A program made the translations under genes and the position numbers. DNA of 64,000 nt, taken from contig CM075671.1 of the NCBI GenBank assembly GCA_037962975.1, forward strand, positions 42,928,501-42,992,500, read 5' to 3'. The notes below the pieces were generated by a model. That model did no database searches and was not told the origin of the DNA. It saw nothing but the letters and a program-made list of their open reading frames with translations. Below are positions 1-11,069 of this stretch, in pieces. Positions within the stretch are counted from its first letter, which is position 1. Every line of letters starts with the position of its first letter. Origin of the DNA: Clitoria ternatea (Eukaryota; Streptophyta; Magnoliopsida; Fabales; Fabaceae).

Positions 1-305
1 CGGGTGAAATATATCCCGATGGGGACCGTTCCTGAGAGAACTTAGGTCCCGATTCTGAGTGATGGGATTACTGAGTGAATGGGTTCGCTACAGCGAATAA
101 GGATTCGCTTAAGCTGTATCTTCCAATGGTCCATTTGAGTGAAGCTGAGTCTTACCAATGTGTGGCTGACTCGGTCTTCCCTTTACTCTGATCGGTTTTT
201 GCTTTCCCTTGCCTTCATTTTGTTTTATTTTACCCGACTATCTGGTGAATTTTTGGAAAAATTTCCCTGGTCTTGGTTTTCTTCTTTATTAAGTCGGGTT
301 GTCTC
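1..305. other. Unclassified DNA joined to the Athila-like pol
   Basis: The minus-strand Athila pol reading stops matching at about position 306, just inside RNase H, and the sequence from 305 down to 1 no longer fits that family. The last bases before the junction are TGTCTCA, which could be the CA end of an LTR, but the other end is outside the window. I see no convincing coding region here. It may be the right edge of another insertion or a rearrangement breakpoint. Confidence 0.45.
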
Positions 306-2298
306 AACCTGCGCTTCATCAAGTGTACAGCTAGCATAATGGATCACATGCAGCTTCTTATCCTTCCGTTTCCTAAGCACATCCCCCACTGCGTGATCAC
401 TGGCATCACACTTCAACTCGAATGGGAGTTCCCAATCAGGGGGTCGTACCATAAGAGCAGAAATCAAAGCTTGTTTAATCTTGTAAAAAGCCTCAAGACA
501 AGATGAGTCAAAAACAAAAGGCACATCCTTACCCAAAAGATTAGTCAAAGGCTTGGTGATCTTGCTGAAGTCTTTAATGAACCACCGGTAAAACCCGACA
601 TGCCCAAGAAAGCTTTGAATACCTTTCACATTGGTTGGCAGGGGTAATTTTTCAATCACCTCCACCTTAGCCTTATCCACCTTAATTCCTCTCTCAGACA
701 CCAAGTGTCCAAGAACTATGCCTTCTCTTACCATAAATGGCATTTCTCCCAATTTAAGACCAAATTGGTCTTTTCATAGTGCTGCATAACTTGGCACAAG
801 TTAGTTAAACAATTATCAAAATTCAAACCATGCACAGAAAAGTCATCCATGAAAACTTCCATCATATTCTCAATCAAGTCAGAAAAGATAGCCTGCATAC
901 CCCTTTGAAAAGTCATAGGTGCATTACATAGGCCAAATGGCATTCTCCTATATGCATATGTCCCATAAGGGCAAGTGAAAGTAGTTTTCTCTTAATCAGA
1001 TGGATGGATGGGGATTTGATGAAAACCTGAGTACCCATCCAAATAACAGAAATAAGAGTGCTTAGCAAGCCTCTCAAGCATCTGATCAATGAAAGGAAGA
1101 GGGAAATGATCTTTCTTTGTGGCGCTATTTAACTTTCTATAATCAATGCACATACGCCACCCAAAAACTATCCTAGTAGAAATTAGTTCCTGTTTATCAT
1201 TTTTCACAACAGTTATCCCTCCCTTTTTAGGCATTACATGAACTGGACTTACCCACTTATTACTAGCAATAGGATATATAACACCAACATCAAACAATTT
1301 CAAAATTTCCTTCTAACTACTTCTCATATTTTTGGATTTAGTCTCCTAAATGGTTCTATTGTAGGCCTACTCTCATCCTGTACAGTTATCCTATGCATGC
1401 AAAAGGAAGGGCTAATCCCTTTTATATCATCCATTGTATAACCAATAACCTTCCTATACAACCTAAGTTGTTTCAAAAACTTTTCAGTTTCATATGGATT
1501 CAAGTCAGGATTTACAATGACAGAATATGTAGAGTTAGGTCCAAGAAATTCATACCTCAGTGAAACCGGTAAAGGCTTCAATTCAATAGTTGAGCTTACC
1601 ACTTTCTCACACATGACTTCAGTATCATGTTTTAGTGGGGCATTCTCTTCCAGACAATCTAATGTTCCTGCAGGCTCAATTAATAAAGCAAATTCAAGTG
1701 GATCCTTAGGAAGAGTTTCTTCCTTCACCACTTGGTTAATAAAATCCATAGAACAAACATCATCAAAAGGTTTCTTTAAAGCATCTTTCAAACTAAAATC
1801 CATATTTTAGTCTCTAACAGTCAGGGACAATTTTCCATTTTTAACATCTATTACTGCACCCGTGGTTGCCAAAAATGGCATACCTAGAATAATAGGGACC
1901 ATAGAATCCTCATCCATTTCCAAAACAACAAAATCAGTAGGAATGAAAAATTTACCTACTTTAATGGGTAAATCCTCTAAAATACCCACAGGATATTTAA
2001 TAGACCTATCCACTAATTGCAATGACATCCTAGTAGGTTTTAATTCACCCAATCCCAATTTCTCAGCAATAGACAATGGCATTAAACTGACGCTAGCTCT
2101 TAAGTCACATAGTGCTCTATCAATAGCCATGTCACCAATCACACAAGGGATAGAAAAACTACCTGGATTCTGAAGCTTGGGTGATACCTTCCTTTGGATC
2201 AAAGCACTACACTCTTCAATGAGTGCTATTGTACCATCCTCCTCTAATTTCCTTTTATTGGATAAGATGTCCTTTAGGAACTTCGTATATGTTGGCAT
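306..2298 (-). pseudogene. Degenerate Athila-type pol (A1): PR, RT, start of RNase H
   Basis: The protease region (1807-2298) has the right fold pattern and LGMPFLAT, but the catalytic DLGAS-like motif reads DLRAS. The linker at 1324-1803 carries SPSFCMHRI, which also occurs in the second Athila pol. RT follows in three pieces: WRMCIDYRKLN and FPLPFIDQML (992-1303), the catalytic FMDDF (728-943), then GFYRWFIKDFSK and the beginning of RNase H (306-752). Frameshifts lie between the pieces and the reading ends at the junction near 306. This copy could not make a working polyprotein. Confidence 0.8.
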
Positions 2299-2366
2299 TT
2301 ATTACAAGGCATCTGTAAAAGGAACATTAACATAAAGCTTCTTAAGAACTTAAGAAACTTACTGAA

Positions 2367-3802
2367 TTATTTATCAAGCTTAGCCTTGGCCAAGCGCTGA
2401 GGGAATAGAACTGGAGGCTGATATGGTTTCACCTCCTCCTTCTTTTCATTTTGTTTCTCTTCCTCAGTTACTGGATGAGAATGGGACTCTTTCCCCTTCT
2501 TCTCTTTCTTGGCCTCTTTTTTAGTCAAATTGACTGGACCATCATACTGTGTACCATTCCTTAGAGTGATAGCCATGGTGTGATCAGATGGTCTCGTTTT
2601 GGGCTTTCCAAGAAAGGTTCCTGGCATTCTCGGAGAGGATGAGGCCTGTTGAGTAAGCTAGTTCTCTAACATTTTATTATGGGTGGCAAGAGTTTCCACC
2701 TTGGAGGTTAGCTTCTTAATGGCATCAGAGAACTCATCATTTTGTTTTAACTGGGTGGTCACAAAGGTCTCCATCAAGGACTCAAACTTAGATTTTTGAG
2801 GAATGTAGGGTCCTGGTGGTTGTCGGAAATTACTCAAATTGCCTTGATAGGGAGGTGGTCTATTTTGGAAACCAGGTGGTCCTTATGGCTGTCAGAAATT
2901 ATTGCCATAATTTCTATCATAGTTCCCAATAACATCCACCTGTTGCATCTCTAGCTTGACATTTTGAGTCACTCCAAGCTGACATCCTGAAATATTATGA
3001 CCTGAAACACCACACAGCTCATAAACAAGATTAGAAGCACCTATTCCTAATTTATGAAATTTATTAATTTTAACAGATAATGCTTCTAGTTTAGCAGTTA
3101 ATAAAGAGAGAACATCAACATAGTACTTACCTGGAGTTCTTGGTAAACTCCTTTCTGAAGACCTCTGGTATGTGTTTTGGGCAACCTCCTAAATGAGATT
3201 GTAACCTTCCTCCATGTTCTTACTCATGAAGGCACTGCCAGCTTCGACATCCAAGGTTACCTTCTGGTTTGGAGTGAGTCCATTATAGAAAATGTGCACC
3301 GTCAACCAGCGTTCAATACCATGGTGTGGGCATTCCCGGAGCATTTCCTTGTATCTCTCCCAGGCATCATAAAGAGTTTCATCATCTTCTTGAGCAAAAG
3401 TGATTTTTTGCTTCCTCAACTGGTCTGTTTTGCTCCTTGGATAATATTTGTTGAGGAAGGCATAAGACAGCTGCTCCCATGTAGTGATTGACCCTTCTAG
3501 AAGCACACACAACCAAGCTCTGGCCTTGTCCTTTAAAGAAAATGGGAAAAGCCTTAGCTGGATTGCATCGTTTTAGATCCTATTTACCTTGAGCGTGTCA
3601 CAATACTCAAGGAAAATCTGAAGATGCAAATTAGGATCCTCGGATGGCAATCCTCAAAATTGACTTTGTTGAACCATTGAGAGTAAGGATGGCTTCAACT
3701 CAAAATTATTTGCCTCAAAGTTGGGTCTAGTGATGCTAGACCTTGGCCTATCGCACTAGGCGCTACAAAATCATGAAGTGCTCTATTGTCTTGATTTTCC
3801 AT
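2367..3802 (-). pseudogene. Degenerate Athila-type gag (A1)
   Basis: Gag would form the particle shell and package element RNA. The best start is the ATG at 3802. Recognisable parts in order are an N-terminal region with FELKPSLL-like residues, a conserved core at 3189-3512 with TWEQLSYAFLNKYYP and DAWERYKEMLRECPHHG, a region rich in Gln and Pro, and a Lys/Glu-rich end at 2367-2627. Stops and frameshifts separate these pieces. The closest relative in the window is the gag of the Athila element at 39175-40805, whose core has the same FPHH/CPHH signature. No zinc knuckle with all Cys/His residues is visible. Confidence 0.75.
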
Positions 3803-4084
3803 TTGTGTTTGACTTATTGAACTTGAAGATTGGTGCCTGTTTTGTTCAATACGTGTCCTAAGAATTCTGATCTTTCAAAAAGTTCTTTCAATCTCAAGAT
3901 CAAATACATGCTTAAAGATTGCACTTTTCGCATAAAAGGGGCTACACAAATTTATAGACAACAAAGAAAAACAAGGGTAATTCTGTAGAAAAAGTTGAAA
4001 TAAAACTAAAAATGCAAAAAATATACAGAAAATACACACTAGTCTAATCAAACACCACTTAGCCAATATTGGAGGAAAACACAA

Positions 4085-4102
4085 TCCCTGACAATAGCGC
4101 CA
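4085..4102 (-). other. Primer binding site of A1 (tRNA-Asp type)
   Basis: On the minus strand it reads TGGCGCTATTGTCAGGGA, close to the complement of the plant tRNA-Asp 3' end. Six bases separate it from the LTR, the same gap as in the second Athila element (40967-40984). Confidence 0.75.
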
Positions 4103-4108
4103 AAAGCT

Positions 4109-5395
4109 TGATAACCAACCGTAAGCGCACGGGGTATCAAAGTAATAAAAAGATATCGTCCCCATAGAGTTAATTAGTACCTTTCTCTTGAAAGCCTATT
4201 AATGTGCCTAATTCCCCTAAGTTAATTAATACCTTTCTCTTGAAAGCCTATTAACGTGCCTAATTCCTAAAGAATCGCGTTCAATTTGTTAATTAGACCC
4301 TTTACTTTCTATGGAAATTTGATTAACCCTCAAACAATTTCGCTTACCATCGTAAATCAAAATCATAGGTTCAATTTAGGTATTTTTGAATTACATGCCA
4401 ATCTCTCGATTACCCATATAATTTGTGATCATCTATGCTTATCTCTAAGTCTTGCAGAAGCATTAGGCATACATAAATTGAATAGAAATTGAAATCACAT
4501 AAATTGGAATGCCAAGAATAATTAATTGTAACACATAGGCATACTACATCCTTAGCCCCAAGAAAAGAGTTTAGTGTGCCATAAGGATTGTTGTCATCAT
4601 ATCACACATCACAAAATGAATGCCAAGCATAAAATATATCAAAAGTGTAAAATAGGGATCCAGAAATTACAAATTAGTTCTCACTAGGATTCTTAATTCT
4701 TCCTCCCAATCTGTACATTTGATTTCCCTTGATGGATTTCACTCTTTATTCCCAATGAAAGCTTCCCAAAAGGTTCTTCAAAATCTCCCAAAAGATGTCT
4801 CCTAAAACTGTCTCTACAGAACTCCCTTTTCTATCCCTAGAGTACCCAACAAAAACCCTAAACAATTTAGAGATTTGGGCCTTTTAGGGGATAACCACGA
4901 CCAGTGGTGGATAACTATGGCCAGTGGTTCGAGTCCTGTTCCTTTTTAAACATAATTTTGAAACCTTTTGTAACAAACAGAGCCAACCACGGTAAGTGGT
5001 GGATAACCACGACCAATGGTAGTTCTAACTTTCTTTCCTTTGCTCCATAGTGCCCACCACGGCTAGTGGTGGATAACCACGGCTAGTGGTGGCTTCTGAC
5101 TTGCTTTTCCTCTTTTCTAGTGCTAACCACGGCCAGTGGCCACCACTGGTAGTGGTTTCCTCCAACCTTGCCAAAATGCACTCCTAAAAGCCTTAAAGGT
5201 CTCTTCTTTCATCCACTTTGTAATTTTTCCTCAAAAGAGACCTAGAACATCATTAATCGTGAAAAAATATGAACAACCAAGTAATATGTATGGAAAAGAA
5301 TCAAAATCAAGGGAATCGGGCATGAAACAACATGCACAAAGCCTAAAAACTAGACCTAAAAACAACCAAAAACAACACACAATGCATACTTATTA
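4109..5395 (-). repeat. 5' LTR of element A1
   Basis: It begins TGATAACC right after the primer site and ends TTATTA, a likely C-to-T change from TTATCA that would complete the inverted terminus. Its first 60 bases share the layout of the other Athila LTR at 40991: GCGCAC near the start, then a short A/T stretch and a CCCCA/CCCACA block. It contains a cluster of CCAC-GTGG inverted repeats at 4894-5157. The partner LTR is not in the window. Confidence 0.75.
4894..5157. repeat. CCAC-GTGG inverted-repeat cluster in A1 LTR
   Basis: About eight copies of a 13-15 base unit such as ACCACGACCAGTGGT or CCACGGCTAGTGG, each with a 4-5 bp stem and a 5-base loop. They often occur in pairs joined by GGATA and lie in the half of the LTR that would be U3 for a minus-strand element. 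Confidence 0.7.
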
Positions 5396-5730
5396 GAAGG
5401 TACTTGTGAACACCTCTTTTTGTCCGGCCAATTGGTACAGTTCCATCCTTTGAGCACTCTTTTATGCGCATGGTTCATTTGAAAATTCATAACTCCTTCA
5501 TACGATCTTTGATTTGCGCAAACCCGGTCTCTAAATTTTTGTAACAAAATTTTCTACGACTTTTGTGAAGACCTTGAAGGCTGAATCCTTACCAATTGGT
5601 ACAGTTTTAATAATCTTCCTGGACTTGCTCCAGTTTCATGACTGCTCTGCATATCTTTTAGAAAAAATTCATATCTCCCTCATATGATACTGAAATGACC
5701 CCATTCTTTTTTCTATGGCTCCATATCAAA

Positions 5731-6090
5731 GAGATATACAAACTTCATGAAGGACACAAAAGCTAATTCTCCACCCATTTTGCCCAGTGAATTTATTTTT
5801 CTTGCAAATGTATTTCCGTCACACTCTAGAGCAGTTTTCATAGATGGGCCATATCTCCCTCGTTTCTTGATGAAAATTTTTGTGCCATATATCAAATTAA
5901 AGCTAAGATAAAGATCTACAAACTTCATGAAGGGCACAAAAGCTAATTCTCTACCCATTTTTCCTAGTGAATTTATTTTACATGCAAAGGTATTTTCATC
6001 AGAGTCTGGAGCTGTTTTCGTAGATGAGTCATATCTCCCTCATTTCTTGATGAACATTTTTGTGCCATATATCAAATTAAAGCTAAGAGA
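5731..6090 (+). repeat. 180-bp tandem duplication in U3
   Basis: The block beginning ACAAACTTCATGAAGG is repeated once with a period of 180 bases, each copy running through GCACAAAAGCTAATTCT to TTAAAGCTAAGA. The same duplication is in the 3' LTR at about 15837-16196, so it predates this insertion. Confidence 0.85.
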
Positions 6091-6177
6091 AAGATCTACA
6101 ACTTTAATGTTGGACTCTTTTTCAAATTTGGCACGCATCAGCCCTCAAATGCACGAGCAAGTTTGTGATGGTGGGCA

Positions 6178-6296
6178 AGGCACTAAAGATCATAATGGAG
6201 CACTAAGGATCATAATGGAGCACTAAAGCATCATAATGGGGCACTAAAGATCATAATGGAGCACTTAAGTTGATAATGGAGCACCATGGACTTGTT
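6178..6296 (+). repeat. GCACTAAAGATCATAATGGA minisatellite
   Basis: Five to six imperfect copies of a roughly 20-base unit (GCACTAAAGATCATAATGGA) lie just upstream of the TATA box. They recur at about 16284-16395 in the 3' LTR. The position suggests a U3 regulatory block. Confidence 0.75.
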
Positions 6297-6355
6297 AATT
6301 AGAGAGTGCACCTTCCATTACAAATTTTTTATGGCAATGGCGGCTTTTGCATTCC

Positions 6356-6363
6356 TATAAATA
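6356..6363 (+). promoter_or_regulatory. LTR TATA box
   Basis: TATAAATA within CCTATAAATAGGCACC. The matching box in the 3' LTR is at 16461-16468. Transcription would start about 25-35 bases downstream. Confidence 0.75.
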
Positions 6364-7019
6364 GGCACCATGAGCATTCATTCAAGGGGGATTCTTGATT
6401 GAAGGCAATCAAGTCTTGGGAAGCCATTCGTTTCTTCTCTTCTTCTTCCCTGTGGCATTTCTTCTTCCAACAAGTTTTTTTTCATTTCCAGCAAGTTTCT
6501 TTTCATTTCCAAGTTTTTTTTCATTTCCGGGTTAGTTTCTTTTCCAGATTATTATGTTCTTTTCTTTTCTTTACTTTTCTTTGTAGTTGTTATTATGTAG
6601 TTTCATTTCTTCTTCCAGCAAGTTTCTTTTCATTTCCAAGTTTTTCATTTCCATGTTATTTTAAATATAGTAATAAGTTTTGCATATGTTTTATTTTCTA
6701 GCCTAAAAATTTCCATTTTTTAAAAAAACAGTGTCGTACGGGAATACCCCGTCTACACCATCTCCTTAGGATCCATACACGTGCGAAGAACTTCGTCTTG
6801 TATGAGTTCCCCACTTCAATAACTTCCATCATCATGTTCCGAGTCAAAAAAGTTTTTTTCTTAGAACTACGTAACCCTGATTTCTTGATAATTCAAGAAT
6901 ACGTAGGAGCAGGACTTTAACTCCTGTCGGGCCCATCTTTCTTATTTCTTTTTTTTTGATTTATTTCCTCACTTTCATGTTTCTTTCATAAATGTTCTTC
7001 TTTTTGGTCGCTTCCGTGA

Positions 7020-7260
7020 AAATCAATTTAGACGTGACGTCTTGTTGATTTCCCCCTAGTTTTTGCTCAAGCCTCGCCATAATTCATAAGGAAGGGATAC
7101 TTAGGACGAGACGTCCCGCTTATCTCTTTCCTATCCCTATTTTTTTTATCCGAGAATGTCTAATTTAGGCGTGACGCCTTATTAGCATTCTCTTCCCCTC
7201 TCTGTCTCATATCGAAGTCGAGTTTAATTTGGATGAAACGTTCCATTGACCTCGCTTCGA
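7020..7260 (+). repeat. Four consecutive long inverted repeats downstream of LTR TATA
   Basis: H1 at 7020-7051 has outer arms AAATCAA/TTGATTT and inner arms AGACG/CGTCT around TGA. H2 at 7089-7132 has inner arms GGACG/CGTCC around AGA. H3 at 7152-7192 has arms GAGAAT/ATTCTC, CTAAT/ATTAG and AGGCG/CGCCT around TGA. H4 at 7212-7260 has outer arms TCGAAG/CTTCGA and CGAG/CTCG. Stem bases differ between copies but pairing is kept. They lie in the transcribed leader. Equivalent copies in the 3' LTR are at 17126-17366. Confidence 0.85.
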
Positions 7261-7583
7261 CATTCTATGTTTGTACAGTTCTCCCACTCCATTCTATGAT
7301 TTTCAAAATAAAAATAAAAGGGAAGAAACCATGTTTTATTTAAGGCTATTTATATTGTGCTTTCAATCTTGGTACTGTCTTTGACAGGCGATGTAGGGTG
7401 CTAATACCTTCCCTACTCGTAATCGACTCCCGAACTTGAATCTTAATTTTTAACCAGTGCTTTACTGAATTCAGTTTTTTCCTAATGTTTTTCCTATGAA
7501 TAAAAACGTTGGTGGCGAATCCCTGTTTCATTCCACCCCTTCTTTCTTTCTCGCCGCGCCGTCGCGATCCAGGTTGCGACAGA

Positions 7584-7601
7584 TGGCGACTCCGCTGGGG
7601 A
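7584..7601 (+). other. Primer binding site of the gag-only element
   Basis: TGGCGACTCCGCTGGGGA begins two bases after the LTR. This type of site is usual for Tat/Ogre-lineage elements. I believe it matches a tRNA-Arg but cannot verify that here. Confidence 0.75.
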
Positions 7602-8740
7602 CACTTAAGAGAGTCAGGCCAGTTCGATTAAAAGCGCATGTTCTTTTATATAGCCTTTGTTAGCTTGGATTTCTTCCCCCTTGTTTTATTTTCTGTTAAT
7701 TGTTGTGGAAGTTTGTTCTTGTTTTAATTGTATCTTGTTATTTGTTACATTATCTATGTTTGCATGCTTGTTGAACCCTAGGGTAGAGGACCATGTTACT
7801 TTCCTGTAATTATTGAACCCTAGGGTAGACGACTTTGTATATTTGTTCTGTGTTTGTTCTTTGTGCAGAATGAAGTAAGGTAAAAAGTATTGAATTCCCT
7901 TTCACACACTACACTCACAAATTACTCGCACACACTTATGAGTGGCGCCCTATACCCGGGCCCCAAATGAAGCTTAAGTTAGGAGAGGTTGGTAACGGAA
8001 TCGTATGGGATATACTTCCTATCCGGTGTTCGTGAGAACCTCAACCAGAGTTTGACCTCTCATGATATACGCACCTAGTGGTTCCCCACTGTTGTATCCC
8101 TGTCATGGGTAGGATCTTGGCTCTGGTGACCTTCTAGAAGTCTAGAATGAGCCACCTGGTGTGAAGAGCCACTTTTAGACAAACCATAGGGCCTAGAGAA
8201 AACTTTCAACAAAACCCAACCTAGGCCACAAAACGGCAAACTTTACTTTACCTTATGTCATTTTTGCTTTCCCCTTTTATCCAAGAAAATGAATTATCTA
8301 CCACCCGCAGATTTACTGAGTTATTGAAATAATGACTCGTTTTGAAACACACAGTATTCTTCGGGTGAATAGATAGTCCTCCTTTGGTCATGTACCCTTT
8401 GAGTATCTATGGAAATTGACATGGGATTGAACTTAAGAAATAAGGGCTGTAATTGCCCGAAGAAGATGTCTGAGCTAGAGGCTCCCGCCGCAGGATAAAA
8501 GATTTCTTCTGTCTTCACAAATATCCCATATTAATTTCTATGATTACCATACCTAGTACTTTTGAATGATAAGTTCTAAGGAATGGTCAAAGGATACTCG
8601 CCAAAGTCTGTGATTGTTTCCCACAACATTTTCCTTCTTTTTATTTCTGCCTAACATTTATTTCTTCTTTTTAAAAAAAAAAAAAAGACACCAACGTCAC
8701 GGGTAGGCATCCTTACCAGACCCGGCTCCAAAAGAAACTC
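7602..8740 (+). other. Untranslated leader before gag
   Basis: No supported coding region. A short direct repeat, GAACCCTAGGGTAGA, occurs at about 7773 and 7824, and an A-tract lies at about 8673-8686. Long leaders are normal in this lineage. Confidence 0.7.
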
Positions 8741-10852
8741 ATGGCTGAGGCAGAAGCTGTTGAAGGAAACTTTAGAACCGAGTTCGATCAGCTGAAAGAG
8801 CGAGTCGCGGAGTTAACTAAACTCTTAGAAAAGAAACTTACCGAAGGAGGCTCTTCTGCAAGTGTTGAGGATGCCCAACAGCAGCCTGCCACCGCGCCAC
8901 CTCCCCTTGATTCTGACCCAGCAAGAACCCAACTCCCTAACACAACGACACCCCCTCTCACCATTCATGTCGGGAGACCTAACCCTGCCATTGAGACCCA
9001 GCCACCTTACGGCCAGTCTTACGCACAACATACATTTGTCGGTCTAGACGGCAACCCAGTACCTTTTCCACTTCATGGCCTACCCCCGGGGTACTATCCC
9101 CCGCTCGCTAACCAACAAGACGCCCACAACCAGCAAGCGGTAAATCCTCATGCTTCATACCCCACACAACCAAATATGCCACCACTCCACCAAACCCAAA
9201 ACACGCAAGCCCATGACCCAAAAACCTACCAAACCCAAAACACACAAGCCCATGACCCACAAACTTACCAAACCCAAAACACACAAGCCCCGATGGCCCA
9301 GCCAACCTACAACGCCCAAGCCCAAAATACACAAGCCCAGATAACCCAGCCGACTTATGCTATGGCCCATCCTCAAGGTCCCTCACCAAATACAGGCCTA
9401 GTAAACCAGTCCCATGTGTTGCCTCTGTTCAACCAGTCATTCGGCTATCCGTATGGATACGGAACCCCCTATGGGACCAACCTCCAAGATACAACCCACG
9501 CGGTCGTGGCTCCTCGGAGGGAAAGGATAGAGATCTTAGAAGAGCGTTTAAGAATGATGGAAGGCGCCGGAGGTTTTGGACTAATAGATGCTTCAGAGCT
9601 ATGTTTAGTCACAGATGTTATCCTCCCGCCTAAATTCAAGATGCCAGACTTTGACAAGTATCGGGGAATGACTTGTCCTAAGAATCATCTCACAATGTAT
9701 TGTCGAAAGATGGCATCTTACTCTTCTAATGACCAACTGTTGATCCACTGCTTCCAAGATAGTCTAGCAGGAGCTGCTCTTACATGGTATGCTCACCTTG
9801 ATCGGAACCGTATCCGTTGTTGGAAAGACCTGGCAGATGCCTTCCTTAGACAATACAAGTATAACATGGATATGGCACCCAACAGGGTTCATTTACAAAA
9901 TATGGTGAAGAGGGACAGTGAAACGTTCAAGGAGTATGCCCAACGATGGAGAGAAACAGCGGCGCAAGTGGATCCCCCATTGTTGGAAAAAGAAATAGTC
10001 GCAATGTTTATCGACACACTCCCATCACCTTTCTACGGCAAGATGATTGGTAGTGTTTCAGCCAACTTCTCCGACATTGTGACTATTGGGGAAAGAGTGG
10101 AGAGTGGAATACGAACGGGTAAGATCACTCAAGGCTCATCTGGGGCAAACATGACGAGGAAGCCGGCACCTGGGAGAAGGGATGGAGAAACTAATTCCAT
10201 CTCTTCTAATCAAAAGACGGCTCCGCCGAGACCATTCACTCCTACCATGATTCAAGCTCCCAATCCTTATGTGGCCGCAGCCATTTATGGCCCGACAGCT
10301 CATACTCCTCACTTCCGCCCACCCATGGTAAGAGCTCCAATGCCACAACCCATGCCATACCATCACCCGCAGCAAGTAGCTCAACCACCCAACCATAATC
10401 AGAACCCAAGGAATCCCAACAATGAGCGCACCCCGGTGCAGTTCGATCCAATTCCCATAACATATTCCGAACTTTTTCCAATCCTCGTTCAGAAAGGTCT
10501 GTTGGTTTCATGCCCCATGAAGCCATTGCAACCTCCTTATCCAAGGGGATATGACCCAGACGCTCATTGTGATTACCACGCTGGGGCACCGGGGCATTCC
10601 ACAGAAAATTGCATGGCTCTAAAATATAAAGTGAGAGATTTGATCAAAGCCGAATGGATCGATTTTAAAGAAGGAAGCCCTAACGTGGTCAAGAATCCCC
10701 TGCCTAATCATGGAAGCTCAGAAGTTAATGCTGTGGTGGTTGATAGTTTTGATAACAATGTTGATTTGGTGACCGCTTACCTGCCGGGCCGAGAGCTCAG
10801 TAACTGGGAAGCTGTCGAACTCCCTACGATTTTAAATGATTCACCAAAGTAA
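8741..10852 (+). CDS. gag: Gag polyprotein of Tat-lineage element (703 aa), intact
   Basis: This is the structural protein that would assemble the cytoplasmic particle and bind element RNA. The start at 8741 gives MAEAEAVEGN followed by a short coiled-coil-like stretch (residues about 14-35). Next is a long Pro/Gln/Thr-rich segment (about 40-240) with an internal 13-residue repeat, QTQNTQAHDP plus three residues. The retrotransposon gag core (about 290-460) contains WKDLADAFLRQYKYN and FKEYAQRWRETAAQV. The C-terminal part has CDYHAGAPGHSTENCMALK, a likely metal-binding CX2H-HX4C knuckle at about residue 607. The ORF has no stop, unlike most coding regions nearby. No protease follows. It could function in trans with polymerase from a related element. 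Confidence 0.9.
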   Translation: MAEAEAVEGNFRTEFDQLKERVAELTKLLEKKLTEGGSSASVEDAQQQPATAPPPLDSDPARTQLPNTTTPPLTIHVGRPNPAIETQPPYGQSYAQHTFVGLDGNPVPFPLHGLPPGYYPPLANQQDAHNQQAVNPHASYPTQPNMPPLHQTQNTQAHDPKTYQTQNTQAHDPQTYQTQNTQAPMAQPTYNAQAQNTQAQITQPTYAMAHPQGPSPNTGLVNQSHVLPLFNQSFGYPYGYGTPYGTNLQDTTHAVVAPRRERIEILEERLRMMEGAGGFGLIDASELCLVTDVILPPKFKMPDFDKYRGMTCPKNHLTMYCRKMASYSSNDQLLIHCFQDSLAGAALTWYAHLDRNRIRCWKDLADAFLRQYKYNMDMAPNRVHLQNMVKRDSETFKEYAQRWRETAAQVDPPLLEKEIVAMFIDTLPSPFYGKMIGSVSANFSDIVTIGERVESGIRTGKITQGSSGANMTRKPAPGRRDGETNSISSNQKTAPPRPFTPTMIQAPNPYVAAAIYGPTAHTPHFRPPMVRAPMPQPMPYHHPQQVAQPPNHNQNPRNPNNERTPVQFDPIPITYSELFPILVQKGLLVSCPMKPLQPPYPRGYDPDAHCDYHAGAPGHSTENCMALKYKVRDLIKAEWIDFKEGSPNVVKNPLPNHGSSEVNAVVVDSFDNNVDLVTAYLPGRELSNWEAVELPTILNDSPK
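9190..9345 (+). repeat. 39-bp coding minisatellite in gag
   Basis: About three near-copies of a 39-base unit encode the QTQNTQAHDP-type repeat, followed by a more diverged stretch. The period is a multiple of three, so copy-number changes keep the frame. Confidence 0.75.
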
Positions 10853-11069
10853 TTTGTCATTGCCTTAAAAGTCTTGTTTATCCCTCTGCTATGCCTAAGG
10901 CTTTGGGACTTTCCATGTAATAAAGGCGAAAAAACTTGTTTTACCAGTCAATCAATAAATGCGTATCGATATTCTAAAAAAAATTTTTCATCCCTTTATC
11001 CTTGCATTGATTCATTTTCTTTACTTGCTTGTTCCTCTTTTTCTTTCCTTTTTATTTTTTGCCATAACG

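Larger units (their letters stand above)
306..5395 (-). mobile_element. Athila-like Ty3/gypsy element A1, truncated
   Basis: Reading the minus strand, the order is 5' LTR (4109-5395), tRNA-Asp-like primer site, gag remnant, protease, reverse transcriptase and the start of RNase H, then a break at about 306. The rest of RNase H, integrase and the 3' LTR are missing from the window. All coding parts carry stops and frameshifts, so it is dead. The bases just outside the LTR (GAAGG, 5396-5400) followed by TACTTAAGC align with AAAGGCACTTAAGC at 60192-60205 in the chromovirus 3' LTR. A1 therefore sits inside the chromovirus 5' LTR. The Athila assignment rests on the Asp-type primer site, the gag style and the PR-RT linker. 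Confidence 0.8.
5405..7581 (+). repeat. 5' LTR of the gag-only element
   Basis: It starts TGTGAACACC and ends GTTGCGACA. A TATAAATA box sits at 6356-6363, so U3 covers about the first 980 bases. The rest is pyrimidine-rich and contains four consecutive inverted repeats (7020-7260). U3 contains a 180-bp tandem duplication and a short minisatellite. Confidence 0.95.

Noticed and set aside
6399..6701. 100-codon frame present in both LTRs of the gag-only element
   Set aside because: It is T/C-rich leader sequence and is identical in both LTRs only because LTRs are copies. Phe/Ser-rich low complexity.
9108..9376. Minus-strand frames rich in Gly/Leu opposite gag
   Set aside because: Shadows of the Pro/Gln-rich gag repeat on the other strand.
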